A stretch of 51,476 nucleotides of DNA from Neomoorella stamsii (GTDB lineage Bacteria; Bacillota; DSM-521; Neomoorellales; Neomoorellaceae), in assembly GCF_002995805.1 (NCBI RefSeq), contig NZ_PVXL01000049.1, forward strand, positions 1 to 51,476, in the 5' to 3' direction. The first letter of the stretch is position 1. Every line of letters begins with the position of its first letter. This document shows, one piece after another, positions 24,116 through 32,135 of the stretch. Both the position numbers and the translations under genes were made by a program. The notes beneath the pieces are model-generated. The model worked only from the letters and a program-made list of their open reading frames with translations, made no database searches and was not told where the DNA came from.

Positions 24116-25326
24116 TGTCCGGGCAGCGGGTCCTGGCGGTGAGGGAACTCACCGCCTATTTGCAGCGCCTGATAGGTAATGACGGCCGCCTGGCCAACGT
24201 CTGGGTCAAGGGGGAGATCTCTAACTTACGCCGGCCGGTGTCGGGGCACCTCTATTTTACCCTGAAGGACCAGGTGGCTGCTTTGCGCTGCGTAATGTTC
24301 CAGGGCCGTAGCCGGAACCTGAGCTTTCGCCTCCAGGACGGCCTGGAGATAATAGCCAGGGGCCAGGTAGCCATTTATCCCCGGGACGGCGTTTACCAGC
24401 TTTATGTAGCTGAAATCTTCCCGGCCGGAATGGGGATGGCCAGCCTCGCCCTCCAGGAGCTGGCGGCCCGCCTGGAACGGGAAGGTCTTTTTGCCGCCGA
24501 GCGTAAACGGCCCCTGCCCCTCCTACCGCGCCGGGTGGGCCTGGTGACCTCACCCAGCGGTGCCGCCCTGCGGGATATGGTTACCGTCAGCCGGCGGCGC
24601 TTTCCCGGTATTGACCTGGTACTGGCCCCGGCTACCGTCCAGGGTGACACTGCCCCCTTGGAACTGGCCCGGGCCCTGGAACTCCTGGGCAAACTGGGCG
24701 GGGTCGACGTGATTATCATCGGCCGCGGCGGCGGCTCAGCCGAGGACTTGAGTGCTTTCAATACCGAAGTCGTCGCCCGGGCCATCTATGCTTGCCCGGT
24801 ACCGGTTATTGCTGCCGTTGGGCACGAGACGGACCTCACCCTGGCCGACAGGGTGGCTGACCGGCGGGCACCAACGCCTTCGGCTGCCGCCGAACTGGCC
24901 GTCCCGGTAAAGACCGAACTGGAAGAGCGCCTGGATATACTGGCTGCCCGTGCCCGGCGGGGGGTGGAGCACCGCCTGCAGATGGCGCGGGCCAGGCTCG
25001 AACGCCTGGTTAAAAGCCGGGGCATGGCCCAGCCCCAGCAGGAACTGTATTATCGCCAGCAATACCTGGACGGGCTAGAGCAGCGCCTGCTGGCTTCCTG
25101 GCAGCGCCATTACGGGGCCAGGGAACAGGCCTTGCAGTTGTTAACGGCCCGCCTGGAGGCCGCCAGCCCTCTGGCCATCTTGAGCCGCGGCTATGCCGTC
25201 TGCCGGCGTCCCGGCGGGGGCCCCCCCATCCGGCACAGCCTGGAGGTGGCTCCCGGGGAAAAGGTGGAAGTAGTCTTAAGCCAGGGCCGCCTCCAGTGCC
25301 AGGTGGATGATGTGGACGGTGGCTAA
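24115..25326 (+). CDS. xseA: Exodeoxyribonuclease VII large subunit XseA
   Basis: Catalytic subunit of exonuclease VII, which degrades single-stranded DNA from both ends. The 403-residue protein has the N-terminal OB fold (LAVRELTAYLQRLIGNDGRLANVWVKGEISNLRRPVSGHLYFTLKD), the catalytic core with LPRRVGLVTSPSGAALRDMV, IIGRGGGSAEDLSAFN and VGHETDLTLADRVADRRAPTPSAAAELA, then a long coiled region and the terminal ILSRGYAVCR motif. GTG start overlaps the folD stop. It is operonic with xseB and ispA as in B. subtilis. Confidence 0.95.
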   Translation: MSGQRVLAVRELTAYLQRLIGNDGRLANVWVKGEISNLRRPVSGHLYFTLKDQVAALRCVMFQGRSRNLSFRLQDGLEIIARGQVAIYPRDGVYQLYVAEIFPAGMGMASLALQELAARLEREGLFAAERKRPLPLLPRRVGLVTSPSGAALRDMVTVSRRRFPGIDLVLAPATVQGDTAPLELARALELLGKLGGVDVIIIGRGGGSAEDLSAFNTEVVARAIYACPVPVIAAVGHETDLTLADRVADRRAPTPSAAAELAVPVKTELEERLDILAARARRGVEHRLQMARARLERLVKSRGMAQPQQELYYRQQYLDGLEQRLLASWQRHYGAREQALQLLTARLEAASPLAILSRGYAVCRRPGGGPPIRHSLEVAPGEKVEVVLSQGRLQCQVDDVDGG

Positions 25327-25397
25327 GGTATCTCTAGCGGATATGTAAATAGTGGTAAAAGCCAGGCAAATAACGGCACTTTAGGAGGAACCAGAGC

Positions 25398-25649
25398 ATG
25401 CCTGAAGGCGAACAGCTAAAATTTGAAGAAGCCTTGCAGAAACTTGAGGGTATCGTCCGGGCCCTGGAAGGAGAAGGCCTGACCCTGGAAGATTCCCTGG
25501 CCTATTACCAGGAAGGGATCAGGCTGGTGCGCCTGTGCCGGCAGCGCCTCCAGGAAGTCGAGGGCAAACTCCAGGCACTCCTGGTCCATGAAGGCGAAGT
25601 AGTACTGAAAGAAATCTCTCTACCCGGGGGTGAGGGTTACGGAGCTTGA
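25398..25649 (+). CDS. xseB: Exodeoxyribonuclease VII small subunit XseB
   Basis: Small helical subunit that decorates the coiled arm of XseA. The 83 residues contain the family pattern LKFEEALQKLEGIVRALEGEGLTLEDSLAYYQEGIRLVRLCRQRLQEVEGKL. TTTAGGAGGAACC gives a strong ribosome site. It overlaps the ispA start by 20 bases. Confidence 0.94.
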   Translation: MPEGEQLKFEEALQKLEGIVRALEGEGLTLEDSLAYYQEGIRLVRLCRQRLQEVEGKLQALLVHEGEVVLKEISLPGGEGYGA

Positions 25650-26523
25650 AAGTTACCTGGCCTCCCGCCGGCAACTGGTCCAGGAAGCCTTAGAAAAGAG
25701 CCTGCCGCCGGCGGAGAGTTATCCCCCGGCCATTCACCAGGCCATGCGCTACAGCCTTTTTGCAGGAGGTAAGAGGTTAAGGCCTATCCTGGTGCTGGCG
25801 GCGGGTGAGTCTGCAGGCAGCCCCCCGGAACCCCTCCTGCCGGCCGCCTGCGCGGTGGAGCTCATCCATACCTATTCTCTCATCCACGATGACCTGCCGG
25901 CTATGGATAATGATGACTATCGCCGCGGCCGGCCCACCTGTCATAAAGTTTTCGGTGAGGCCATCGCCCTGCTGGCCGGGGATGCCCTCCTCACGCAAGC
26001 CTTTGCTGTTTTGAGCCAGGTGCCGGCCGGCATCCCGCCGGCGAAAGTTCTCCAGGCCATCGGCGAACTGGCTACCGCCGCCGGCAGCCAGGGGATGATT
26101 GGCGGCCAGGTGGTGGACATGGAGGCCGAGGGCCGGCCGGCGACCCTGGAAATAGTTAATTACATCCACACCCACAAGACCGGCAGCCTCATCCGCGCCT
26201 GCCTGCGCCTGGGCGGCATCTTAAGCGGGGCCGGGGAGGAGCAATTGGCAGTACTTACGCGCTATGGCGAAAACCTGGGGCTGGCTTTCCAGATAACCGA
26301 CGACATTCTCGATATTGAGGGCGATTTTACCCGCATGGGTAAAAAAGGCGGGATGGATGTGGCCCGGGGCAAGGCAACCTACCCGGCCTGCTTAGGTCTA
26401 AAAAAGGCCCGGGAGATAGCCAGGGAACTCTGTGCCGAGGCGCAAAGTTTAGCCCTGTCCCTGGGCCCGGCTGCCGAACCTTTATTCCTCCTTGCCGGTT
26501 ACGTTCTCAACCGGCAAGGATAG
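25630..26523 (+). CDS. ispA: Polyprenyl (geranyl/farnesyl) diphosphate synthase IspA
   Basis: Condenses IPP with allylic diphosphates to farnesyl (or geranylgeranyl) diphosphate for quinone, undecaprenyl and membrane lipids. The 297-residue protein has the first Asp-rich motif in LIHDDLPAMDNDDYRRGRPTCHK and the second in FQITDDILDIEGDFTRMGKKGGMD, with GGKRLRP for diphosphate binding. GTG 25630 overlaps xseB, which implies coupled translation; a later start is possible. Dxs, the entry enzyme of the same pathway, lies just beyond OLE RNA and oapA. Confidence 0.93.
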   Translation: MRVTELESYLASRRQLVQEALEKSLPPAESYPPAIHQAMRYSLFAGGKRLRPILVLAAGESAGSPPEPLLPAACAVELIHTYSLIHDDLPAMDNDDYRRGRPTCHKVFGEAIALLAGDALLTQAFAVLSQVPAGIPPAKVLQAIGELATAAGSQGMIGGQVVDMEAEGRPATLEIVNYIHTHKTGSLIRACLRLGGILSGAGEEQLAVLTRYGENLGLAFQITDDILDIEGDFTRMGKKGGMDVARGKATYPACLGLKKAREIARELCAEAQSLALSLGPAAEPLFLLAGYVLNRQG

Positions 26524-26635
26524 TCATACGCTGAGCATAAAGGTGTCCGGGGCAGGGGGAAAAGGCATACCGGTGCTGGCTGCCGGCCAGCACCATAGAC
26601 GGCTTAAGGCTACCAGGGGCTTCTGACTGTGGTGC

Positions 26636-26664
26636 TTGCCGTTTAAAGACAAATACCTTATAAT
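26636..26664 (+). promoter_or_regulatory. Promoter of OLE RNA
   Basis: TTGCCG (26636-26641), 17 bases, TATAAT (26659-26664). Transcription would start near 26671. Upstream, at 26572-26594, an 8-bp hairpin (GGTGCTGG/CCAGCACC) without a T run separates it from ispA. Confidence 0.65.
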
Positions 26665-26670
26665 ACATCC

Positions 26671-27300
26671 TGCCAACTAAAAAATTTTGCCTACTCTATA
26701 TTGGTGGGTGGCGCAGTATTCTAGTCAAGACCACCATCTTTGAAGACGGGCCTAAAAATCCGTCAAGGGCACACCGATGAAGTTCCTGGTGCTGGCTGCC
26801 GACGCCCAGTCGGGGGTTGGTACTGGGAGTTAAGGAGGGGGGGCGATCTACAATGGCATGTAGGCGTGGACCCTCCCTCCGTGGAGACCCAGGTGCGTGG
26901 GAAAGTTCCTGCGGCAGGAGCAAATACTATGGCCTGGGGTAGAAACCTGCAGTCGGTACGAAGGGTGCTGGCTGCAGCGTAGCCTGCCTTGAGCGGTAGT
27001 GGTGGATGCGGGTGGGAAGCACCTGTCAAGGTCTTCGCCGAAGACCTGTTGACCATAGCGGAAACCACTACTGCAAAAGAGGCTAGAAGATGGCCGGGCT
27101 TGTCGAGGAAAACTCCTAGACTGTTTACCACCGGTAAGGCTGGCCGGGGATTAAAGTATGTGCTAAGTGGTAATCCAGTCCTGCCTCCGGCGACGGCGCA
27201 GGGCACCCTTTAAAGGGAAACCGCCACAGCGGCGACGCGTGGTAGGGTGCCGGGAAAACCTACTGGACCTAAGCCATAATATTTATCCGGCCAGCTGCCA
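26671..27300 (+). ncRNA. ole: OLE RNA (ornate, large, extremophilic RNA)
   Basis: A gap of about 800 bases between ispA and the OapA gene carries a GC-rich non-coding stretch of about 600 bases with many self-complementary parts, its own promoter, and no ribosome-site-supported gene. OLE RNA is known from extremophilic and anaerobic Firmicutes including Moorella. It is about 600 nt long and sits beside oapA and isoprenoid genes, exactly the context here. The stretch near 26714-26778 (CAAGACCACC, GAAGACGGG, CCGTCAAGGG) and the 3' part near 27200-27270 (AAACCGCCACAG, GACGCGTGGTAGGGTGCCGG) look like the conserved ends. OLE RNA binds OapA at the membrane and helps cells under cold, alcohol and metal stress in Bacillus halodurans. 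The ends given here are approximate. Confidence 0.9.
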
Positions 27301-27335
27301 CCCACCTAATTATGAAGTAGGAGGCCGGAAACATT

Positions 27336-27923
27336 TTGACCAGATTACAAGGTCGTTCCTCCTGGAAAAATGCCCTGACCATGGGCGGGGGGACTTTTTT
27401 TATAGCCCTGGCCATAGGCTATGGTTCCCAGGTGTTTCTGGGTAGAATAACTTCCATAATTTTATCCTTTACCCTGTTGATGTTAATTATCCTGGCCGGT
27501 ATTGCCTTTGATATAGTTGGCGTAGCCACGGCAGCGGCCAGTGAGGCGCCCCTGCATGCCCGGGCGGCCAAAAAGATCCCCGGTGCCCGCCAGGCCCTGG
27601 GTTTACTTCGCAACGCCGAACGGGTGGCCAGCTTTTCCACCGACGTGGTGGGGGACGTTTGCAGTACCTTAAGCGGTGCGGTTGGGGCGGTTATTATCTT
27701 ACGCCTAGCAGGCCAGCATGGGGCGGAAGACCTGCTGGTCAGTACCCTCATGACGGCCGTTATCTCGGCTGTGACTGTAGGAGGCAAAGCCCTGGGCAAG
27801 GGATTTGCCTTGCACCAGGCCAGTGACATAATTTTTTTTGTGGGCCGGGTGTTGTACGGTGTGGAAAAACTAACCGGGTGGCGCCCCTTTAACCATGCAC
27901 CCCAGAAAGGACGGCGGCCATGA
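27336..27923 (+). CDS. oapA: OapA, OLE-associated membrane protein
   Basis: Partner protein of OLE RNA, 195 residues, with about four hydrophobic helices (about 17-34, 38-62, 110-126, 132-150) and basic tails. It has the family's D-x-x-x-D motif as DVVGD (residues 103-107); mutating this pair in the Bacillus halodurans protein disrupts function. The fold is related to magnesium-transport-associated CNNM/DUF21 membrane domains. TTG start behind TAGGAGGCC. It follows the OLE RNA by about 35 bases and overlaps dxs by four bases (ATGA), so one transcript may carry RNA, protein partner and dxs. Confidence 0.9.
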   Translation: MTRLQGRSSWKNALTMGGGTFFIALAIGYGSQVFLGRITSIILSFTLLMLIILAGIAFDIVGVATAAASEAPLHARAAKKIPGARQALGLLRNAERVASFSTDVVGDVCSTLSGAVGAVIILRLAGQHGAEDLLVSTLMTAVISAVTVGGKALGKGFALHQASDIIFFVGRVLYGVEKLTGWRPFNHAPQKGRRP

Positions 27924-29842
27924 ACCTGCTGGATAAAATTAAGGAACCGGCTGATGTGAAAAAGCTGAATAACCAGGAACTCGAGTTGCTGGCCACGGAA
28001 ATACGCCGGGAACTGGTACGGACGGTAGCCCGCACAGGCGGCCACCTGGCGCCCAACCTGGGTGTAGTGGAATTGACCCTGGCCCTCCACAGTGTTTTTG
28101 ATTTACCCCGGGATAAAATCATCTGGGACGTGGGCCACCAGTGCTATGTGCACAAGATGCTCACCGGCCGGCGCTCCCAGTTTAGCACTTTGCGCCAGTT
28201 CGGGGGCTTGAGCGGCTTTCCCAAGCGAGCCGAAAGCCCCTATGATACTTTTGATACCGGTCATAGCAGCACCTCTATTTCGGCCGCCTTAGGTATGGCC
28301 CTGGCCCGGGATTTAAAGGGTGAGGATTACCAGGTCGTAGCGGTAATTGGCGATGGTGCCCTGACGGGTGGCATGGCCTTTGAGGCCATGAATCATGCCG
28401 GTCACTTGAAGGCCAGCCTGATTGTGGTGCTCAATGATAATGAAATGTCCATCTCCAGCCCGGTAGGGGGTATGGCGGCCTACCTTTCCCGCCTGCGGAC
28501 GGATCCCATGTACTCCCGGGGTAAGGAAGAACTGGAAAACCTTCTCAACCGCCTGCCCCATGTGGGGCCACGGGTTTTAAAGATAATTGACCGGATTAAG
28601 GATAGCTTTAAATACCTGGTTGTCCCAGGAATGCTTTTTGAGGAACTGGGCTTCACCTACCTGGGCCCCATTGAAGGCCACAACATTGCCCGGCTCAAAG
28701 AAGTGCTGCAACGCGCCCGTGCTACCCGCGGGCCGGTCCTGGTTCATGTAATTACAACCAAAGGCAAAGGTTACCGGCCGGCTGAAACCCATCCCGGCCG
28801 CTTCCACGGCGTTGGCCCCTTTGACCCGGATACAGGTGAACCTTTAACTGCGGGGGGACCGCCGACTTATACCTCCGTTTTTGGCGCCGAACTGGTACGC
28901 CAGGGGGAAAAAAACAACCGCCTGGTGGCCATAACGGCGGCCATGCCCGAGGGTACCGGCCTCATTCCCTTTGCCCGGCGATTCCCAAAACGCTTTTTTG
29001 ATGTCGGCATTGCCGAGCAGCATGCCCTGACCATGGCCGCCGGCCTTGCGGCAGCGGGATTAAAACCGGTAGTGGCCATTTACTCCACCTTTTTGCAGCG
29101 GGCCGTTGACCAGGTCATCCATGATATTGCCTTAATGGAACTACCGGTAGTCCTGGCCATTGACCGGGCCGGGCTGGTAGGTGAAGATGGGGAAACCCAC
29201 CAGGGCCTCTTTGACCTGGCCCTGCTGCGCAGCATCCCCCGGATGGTAATCATGGCTCCCAAAGACGAGCAGGAACTGCGGCACATGCTGGTTACAGCCA
29301 TCCAGCATAACGGTCCGACAGCCTTGCGTTATCCCCGGGGTGCCGGTGTGGGTGTACCGTTAACTGGTGCGGCCCAGCCCCTGCCTATCGGTAAAGGGGA
29401 GGTCCTGCGCCAGGGCAGGGATGTAGCCATCCTGGCCCTGGGTCCCCTGGTTTACGCCGCCCTGGCCGCCGCTGGAGAACTGGCCGCCCGGGGTATTGAA
29501 GCGGCAGTCATCAACCCGCGCTTTGTTAAACCCCTGGACGCGGAGCTAATTCTCACCTGGGCCGCTAAGACTGGCCGCCTGGTGACGGTTGAGGAACACG
29601 TCCTGGCCGGCGGTTTTGGTAGTGCCGTCCTGGAATTGCTGGCTGCTAACGGCAGGGAGAGGACGCGGGTGCAATGCCTGGGGGTTAAGGACGAGTTTGT
29701 CCCCCAGGGTAAACCGGCCGTTTTACGGGAACACTTAGGTTTGACGCCGGCGGGGATCATCAAGGCCGTCCAGCAGGTGCTGGAGGAAGAGCCGATGCTT
29801 ACCAGGCATAAATTGGGTACCAGGGAGATTTCCGGTGGCTAG
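27920..29842 (+). CDS. dxs: 1-deoxy-D-xylulose-5-phosphate synthase Dxs
   Basis: First enzyme of the MEP isoprenoid pathway; condenses pyruvate and glyceraldehyde 3-phosphate using thiamine diphosphate. The 640 residues match the family. Visible are the N-terminal [34 protein letters not shown], the ThDP site [18 protein letters not shown] with NDNEMSIS, the catalytic Glu in [16 protein letters not shown], and [15 protein letters not shown] plus [10 protein letters not shown] overlaps oapA, and its end overlaps tlyA by 8 bases. Its dependence on oapA/OLE transcription ties isoprenoid supply to the OLE locus. Confidence 0.95.
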   Translation: MNLLDKIKEPADVKKLNNQELELLATEIRRELVRTVARTGGHLAPNLGVVELTLALHSVFDLPRDKIIWDVGHQCYVHKMLTGRRSQFSTLRQFGGLSGFPKRAESPYDTFDTGHSSTSISAALGMALARDLKGEDYQVVAVIGDGALTGGMAFEAMNHAGHLKASLIVVLNDNEMSISSPVGGMAAYLSRLRTDPMYSRGKEELENLLNRLPHVGPRVLKIIDRIKDSFKYLVVPGMLFEELGFTYLGPIEGHNIARLKEVLQRARATRGPVLVHVITTKGKGYRPAETHPGRFHGVGPFDPDTGEPLTAGGPPTYTSVFGAELVRQGEKNNRLVAITAAMPEGTGLIPFARRFPKRFFDVGIAEQHALTMAAGLAAAGLKPVVAIYSTFLQRAVDQVIHDIALMELPVVLAIDRAGLVGEDGETHQGLFDLALLRSIPRMVIMAPKDEQELRHMLVTAIQHNGPTALRYPRGAGVGVPLTGAAQPLPIGKGEVLRQGRDVAILALGPLVYAALAAAGELAARGIEAAVINPRFVKPLDAELILTWAAKTGRLVTVEEHVLAGGFGSAVLELLAANGRERTRVQCLGVKDEFVPQGKPAVLREHLGLTPAGIIKAVQQVLEEEPMLTRHKLGTREISGG

Positions 29843-30674
29843 ACAACGAATAGACCTCCTGCTGGTGCAGCGGGGACTGTTTGCCAGCCGCCAGCAGGCA
29901 CGGGCGGCCATTATGGCTGGCGAGGTGCTGGTCAACAATGTCCCGGTAGACAAGCCCGGGGAGAGGGTCCCGGTTGAAGCGGAGATACGCCTCACCGGCC
30001 AGCCCCTGCCTTACGTTAGCCGCGGCGGTTTAAAGCTGGAGAAGGCCCTAAAGGTTTTTAATATTGATTTACGCGATAAAATAATCCTTGATGTGGGCGC
30101 GTCCACCGGTGGTTTTACCGACTGTGCCCTTAAACACGGCGCCGCCAGGGTATATGCCGTTGATGTCGGTTACGGCCAGCTGGCCTGGTCGCTCCGCCAG
30201 GATCCCCGGGTAACTGTCCTGGAAAGGACCAACGCCCGTTACCTGGAACGGGATACCCTGGGGGAGCTGGTTGACGTGGCCACTATTGATGTGGCCTTCA
30301 TCTCCCTGGCGAAAATCCTCCCGGCCGTCCTCCGCTGCCTGCAACCGGAAGGGGAGATTATTGCCCTGGTCAAGCCCCAGTTTGAAGCCGGCCCTGGCCG
30401 GGTGGGTAAAAAGGGAGTTGTGCGCGACCCGGCCGTGCACCGGGAGGTTTTAAAAGAAGTAATGACCGGGGCAGCCGGGTTGGGTTTAAAAATCTATGGT
30501 TTGACCTGTTCCCCCATCAGCGGCCCGGAGGGTAATTTAGAATTCCTCCTCTGGCTGGGCTTAAAGGGCCAGGGCCTGGACGCAGGAGAGTGGCAATCCC
30601 TGATTGACCGGGTTGTATCAGAAGCCCACCAGGCTCTTAGAGATGGGGGTATGTCTGGGAGCCGCGAAACATAA
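29835..30674 (+). CDS. tlyA: TlyA family rRNA methyltransferase (hemolysin A-like)
   Basis: A 279-residue protein with an N-terminal S4 RNA-binding domain (about 1-65, [31 protein letters not shown]) and an FtsJ-like SAM methyltransferase domain (about 80-265: [56 protein letters not shown]). TlyA in mycobacteria 2'-O-methylates 16S and 23S rRNA. The B. subtilis counterpart is YqxC at the same site. GTG start with GGAGATTTCCGG upstream; it overlaps dxs. Confidence 0.93.
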   Translation: MARQRIDLLLVQRGLFASRQQARAAIMAGEVLVNNVPVDKPGERVPVEAEIRLTGQPLPYVSRGGLKLEKALKVFNIDLRDKIILDVGASTGGFTDCALKHGAARVYAVDVGYGQLAWSLRQDPRVTVLERTNARYLERDTLGELVDVATIDVAFISLAKILPAVLRCLQPEGEIIALVKPQFEAGPGRVGKKGVVRDPAVHREVLKEVMTGAAGLGLKIYGLTCSPISGPEGNLEFLLWLGLKGQGLDAGEWQSLIDRVVSEAHQALRDGGMSGSRET

Positions 30675-30797
30675 GCGCCGGTAACAGAACAGGCGATGCC
30701 ATATCATTGGCAAGCCGCAAGTGGCATAGAACCGCCGAACTAAGCCGTCGCTCTGCCGGCGCATAGTTTCTCAAGCGGCGAGGGACATACCCTCGCC
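30675..30797 (+). other. Structured spacer between tlyA and nadK
   Basis: This gap of about 140 bases can fold into several stems: GCGCCGG (30675-30681) with CCGGCGC (30756-30762), ATGCCA (30696-30701) with TGGCAT (30722-30727), and a perfect GGCGAGGG-ACATA-CCCTCGCC hairpin (30777-30797) about 20 bases before nadK. No T tract follows the last hairpin, so it is not a normal terminator. It may be a regulatory leader, a processing site or a repeat element. Confidence 0.45.
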
Positions 30798-30816
30798 AGG
30801 GAAGTGAGGGAGTTTA

Positions 30817-31776
30817 TTGCAGTGCATCGGCATAGTAGCCAACCTTGATAAGCCGAGGGTAAGGGAAGTAGCCCTGGAACTCATGGACTACCTGGAAGGC
30901 CGGGGCGTGCGGGCAGTGGTATCCACCAGCAAAGCTGCCGCCCTGGGTTGCCCGGAAAAAGGCGTGCCGGAAAAAGAGCTGGCAGGTGCCGATTGCCTTT
31001 TAGCTTTAGGTGGTGATGGCACCCTCCTGCGGGCGGCGCGGATAGTTGCCGGTGCCGCTACGCCCATTCTCGGCGTCAACCTGGGTCACCTGGGGTTTTT
31101 AACAGAAATTGAACTGGCTGAACTTTATCCCGCCCTGGATAAGCTCCTGGCCGGTGATTACCGCCTGGAAGAGCGGATGATGCTCCAGGGTACTGTCAGG
31201 CGCCCGGACCAGGCGCTAAACTGCCAGGCCTTAAATGACGTGGTAATTACCAAGGGTGCCTTTTCCCGCATGCTCCGCCTGGAGGTTTATATTGGCCCGG
31301 CTTATCTGGATACTTACCCGGCCGATGGCCTCATTATCTCCTCACCTACGGGTTCGACGGCTTATTCACTGTCGGCCGGTGGTCCCCTGGTATCCCCGGA
31401 ACTGCAAGTAATGATTTTAACACCCATCTGTCCCCATACCCTTTACAGCCGGCCCCTGGTTGTACCCGGGGAACAGCAGATCAGGGTCCATGTTCACGCC
31501 CAGGGAGCGGAAGTCATGCTTACTGTTGACGGCCAGCAGGGATGGCACCTGGAAAACGGGGACGTCATTACCGTTACCCGGGCTGGAGTACCTACGTACC
31601 TGATACGTTTAAAAAATAACACCTTTTACAGCCTGGTACGGGAAAAATTGCGGGAAGGGGGGAACCGGCAGTATGACGAAAGCCAGGCGCCAGCAGTTGA
31701 TTCTGGAAATAATAGCCAGCACCCCGGTAACTACCCAGGAACAGCTGGCCCGGGAACTGCACAAGCACGGCCTTAA
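30817..31776 (+). CDS. nadK: NAD kinase NadK with read-through C-terminus
   Basis: Phosphorylates NAD to NADP. The catalytic core (about 1-285) has the GGDGTLLRAARIV loop, GVNLGHLGFLTE, ALNDVVITKG, YPADGLIISSPTGSTAYSLSAGGPLVSP and VTVDGQ-like strands (here LTVDGQQGW). TTG start behind AGTGAGGGAG. The normal end of the family is near FYSLVREKLREGG. Here the frame continues 35 residues further, low-complexity and unlike the family, through the first 104 bases of argR. One more G in the run at 31657-31662 would place a TGA overlapping the argR ATG. This points to an indel or sequencing error in the G run. Confidence 0.9.
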   Translation: MQCIGIVANLDKPRVREVALELMDYLEGRGVRAVVSTSKAAALGCPEKGVPEKELAGADCLLALGGDGTLLRAARIVAGAATPILGVNLGHLGFLTEIELAELYPALDKLLAGDYRLEERMMLQGTVRRPDQALNCQALNDVVITKGAFSRMLRLEVYIGPAYLDTYPADGLIISSPTGSTAYSLSAGGPLVSPELQVMILTPICPHTLYSRPLVVPGEQQIRVHVHAQGAEVMLTVDGQQGWHLENGDVITVTRAGVPTYLIRLKNNTFYSLVREKLREGGNRQYDESQAPAVDSGNNSQHPGNYPGTAGPGTAQARP

Positions 31777-32131
31777 AGTGACCCAGGCTACCGTTTCCCG
31801 GGATATTAAGGAACTTGGCCTGGTGAAAGTGCCGGCAGGGGAGAACCTCTATCGCTACGCGGCACCGCCAGGACAGCCCCTGGTCAATACTTACGGCCGG
31901 TTGCAGCGCCTCTTTGAAGATTCCGTGGTTAAAGTAGACGACAGTGAGAATTTGATTTTAATCCGCACCCTGCCGGGGACGGCCCATGCCGTTGCCTCCT
32001 GCCTGGATAACCTGGCCTGGCCGGAGATTATCGGGACGGTAGCCGGGGATGATACCATCCTGGTCATTGTAAAACCCAAGGAAGCTGTGGCCACGGTCTT
32101 AAAGCGCTTTGAGGAGCTCAGGGAAGGGTGA
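31673..32131 (+). CDS. argR: Arginine repressor ArgR/AhrC
   Basis: Hexameric repressor that senses arginine and controls its synthesis and breakdown. The 152 residues contain an N-terminal winged helix (about 1-70, KARRQQLILEIIASTPVTTQEQLARELHKHGLKVTQATVSRDIKELGLVKV) and a C-terminal oligomerisation and arginine-binding domain (about 80-150, LILIRTLPGTAHAVASCLDNLAWPEIIGTVAGDDTILVIVK). The ATG has AGGGGGGAACC upstream. Gene order tlyA-nadK-argR-recN is common in Clostridia. Confidence 0.95.
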   Translation: MTKARRQQLILEIIASTPVTTQEQLARELHKHGLKVTQATVSRDIKELGLVKVPAGENLYRYAAPPGQPLVNTYGRLQRLFEDSVVKVDDSENLILIRTLPGTAHAVASCLDNLAWPEIIGTVAGDDTILVIVKPKEAVATVLKRFEELREG

Positions 32132-32135
32132 GGCC

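Noticed and set aside
26572..26978. GGTGCTGGCTGC occurring three times (26572, 26789, 26966)
   Set aside because: The first copy is outside the RNA in a hairpin and the others are in OLE RNA. The word is short and GC-rich, so chance or structural reuse cannot be excluded.
26740..27445. Several open frames of 70-150 residues on both strands within the ispA-oapA gap
   Set aside because: They lie in the OLE RNA region, lack supported starts and show no protein-like patterns.
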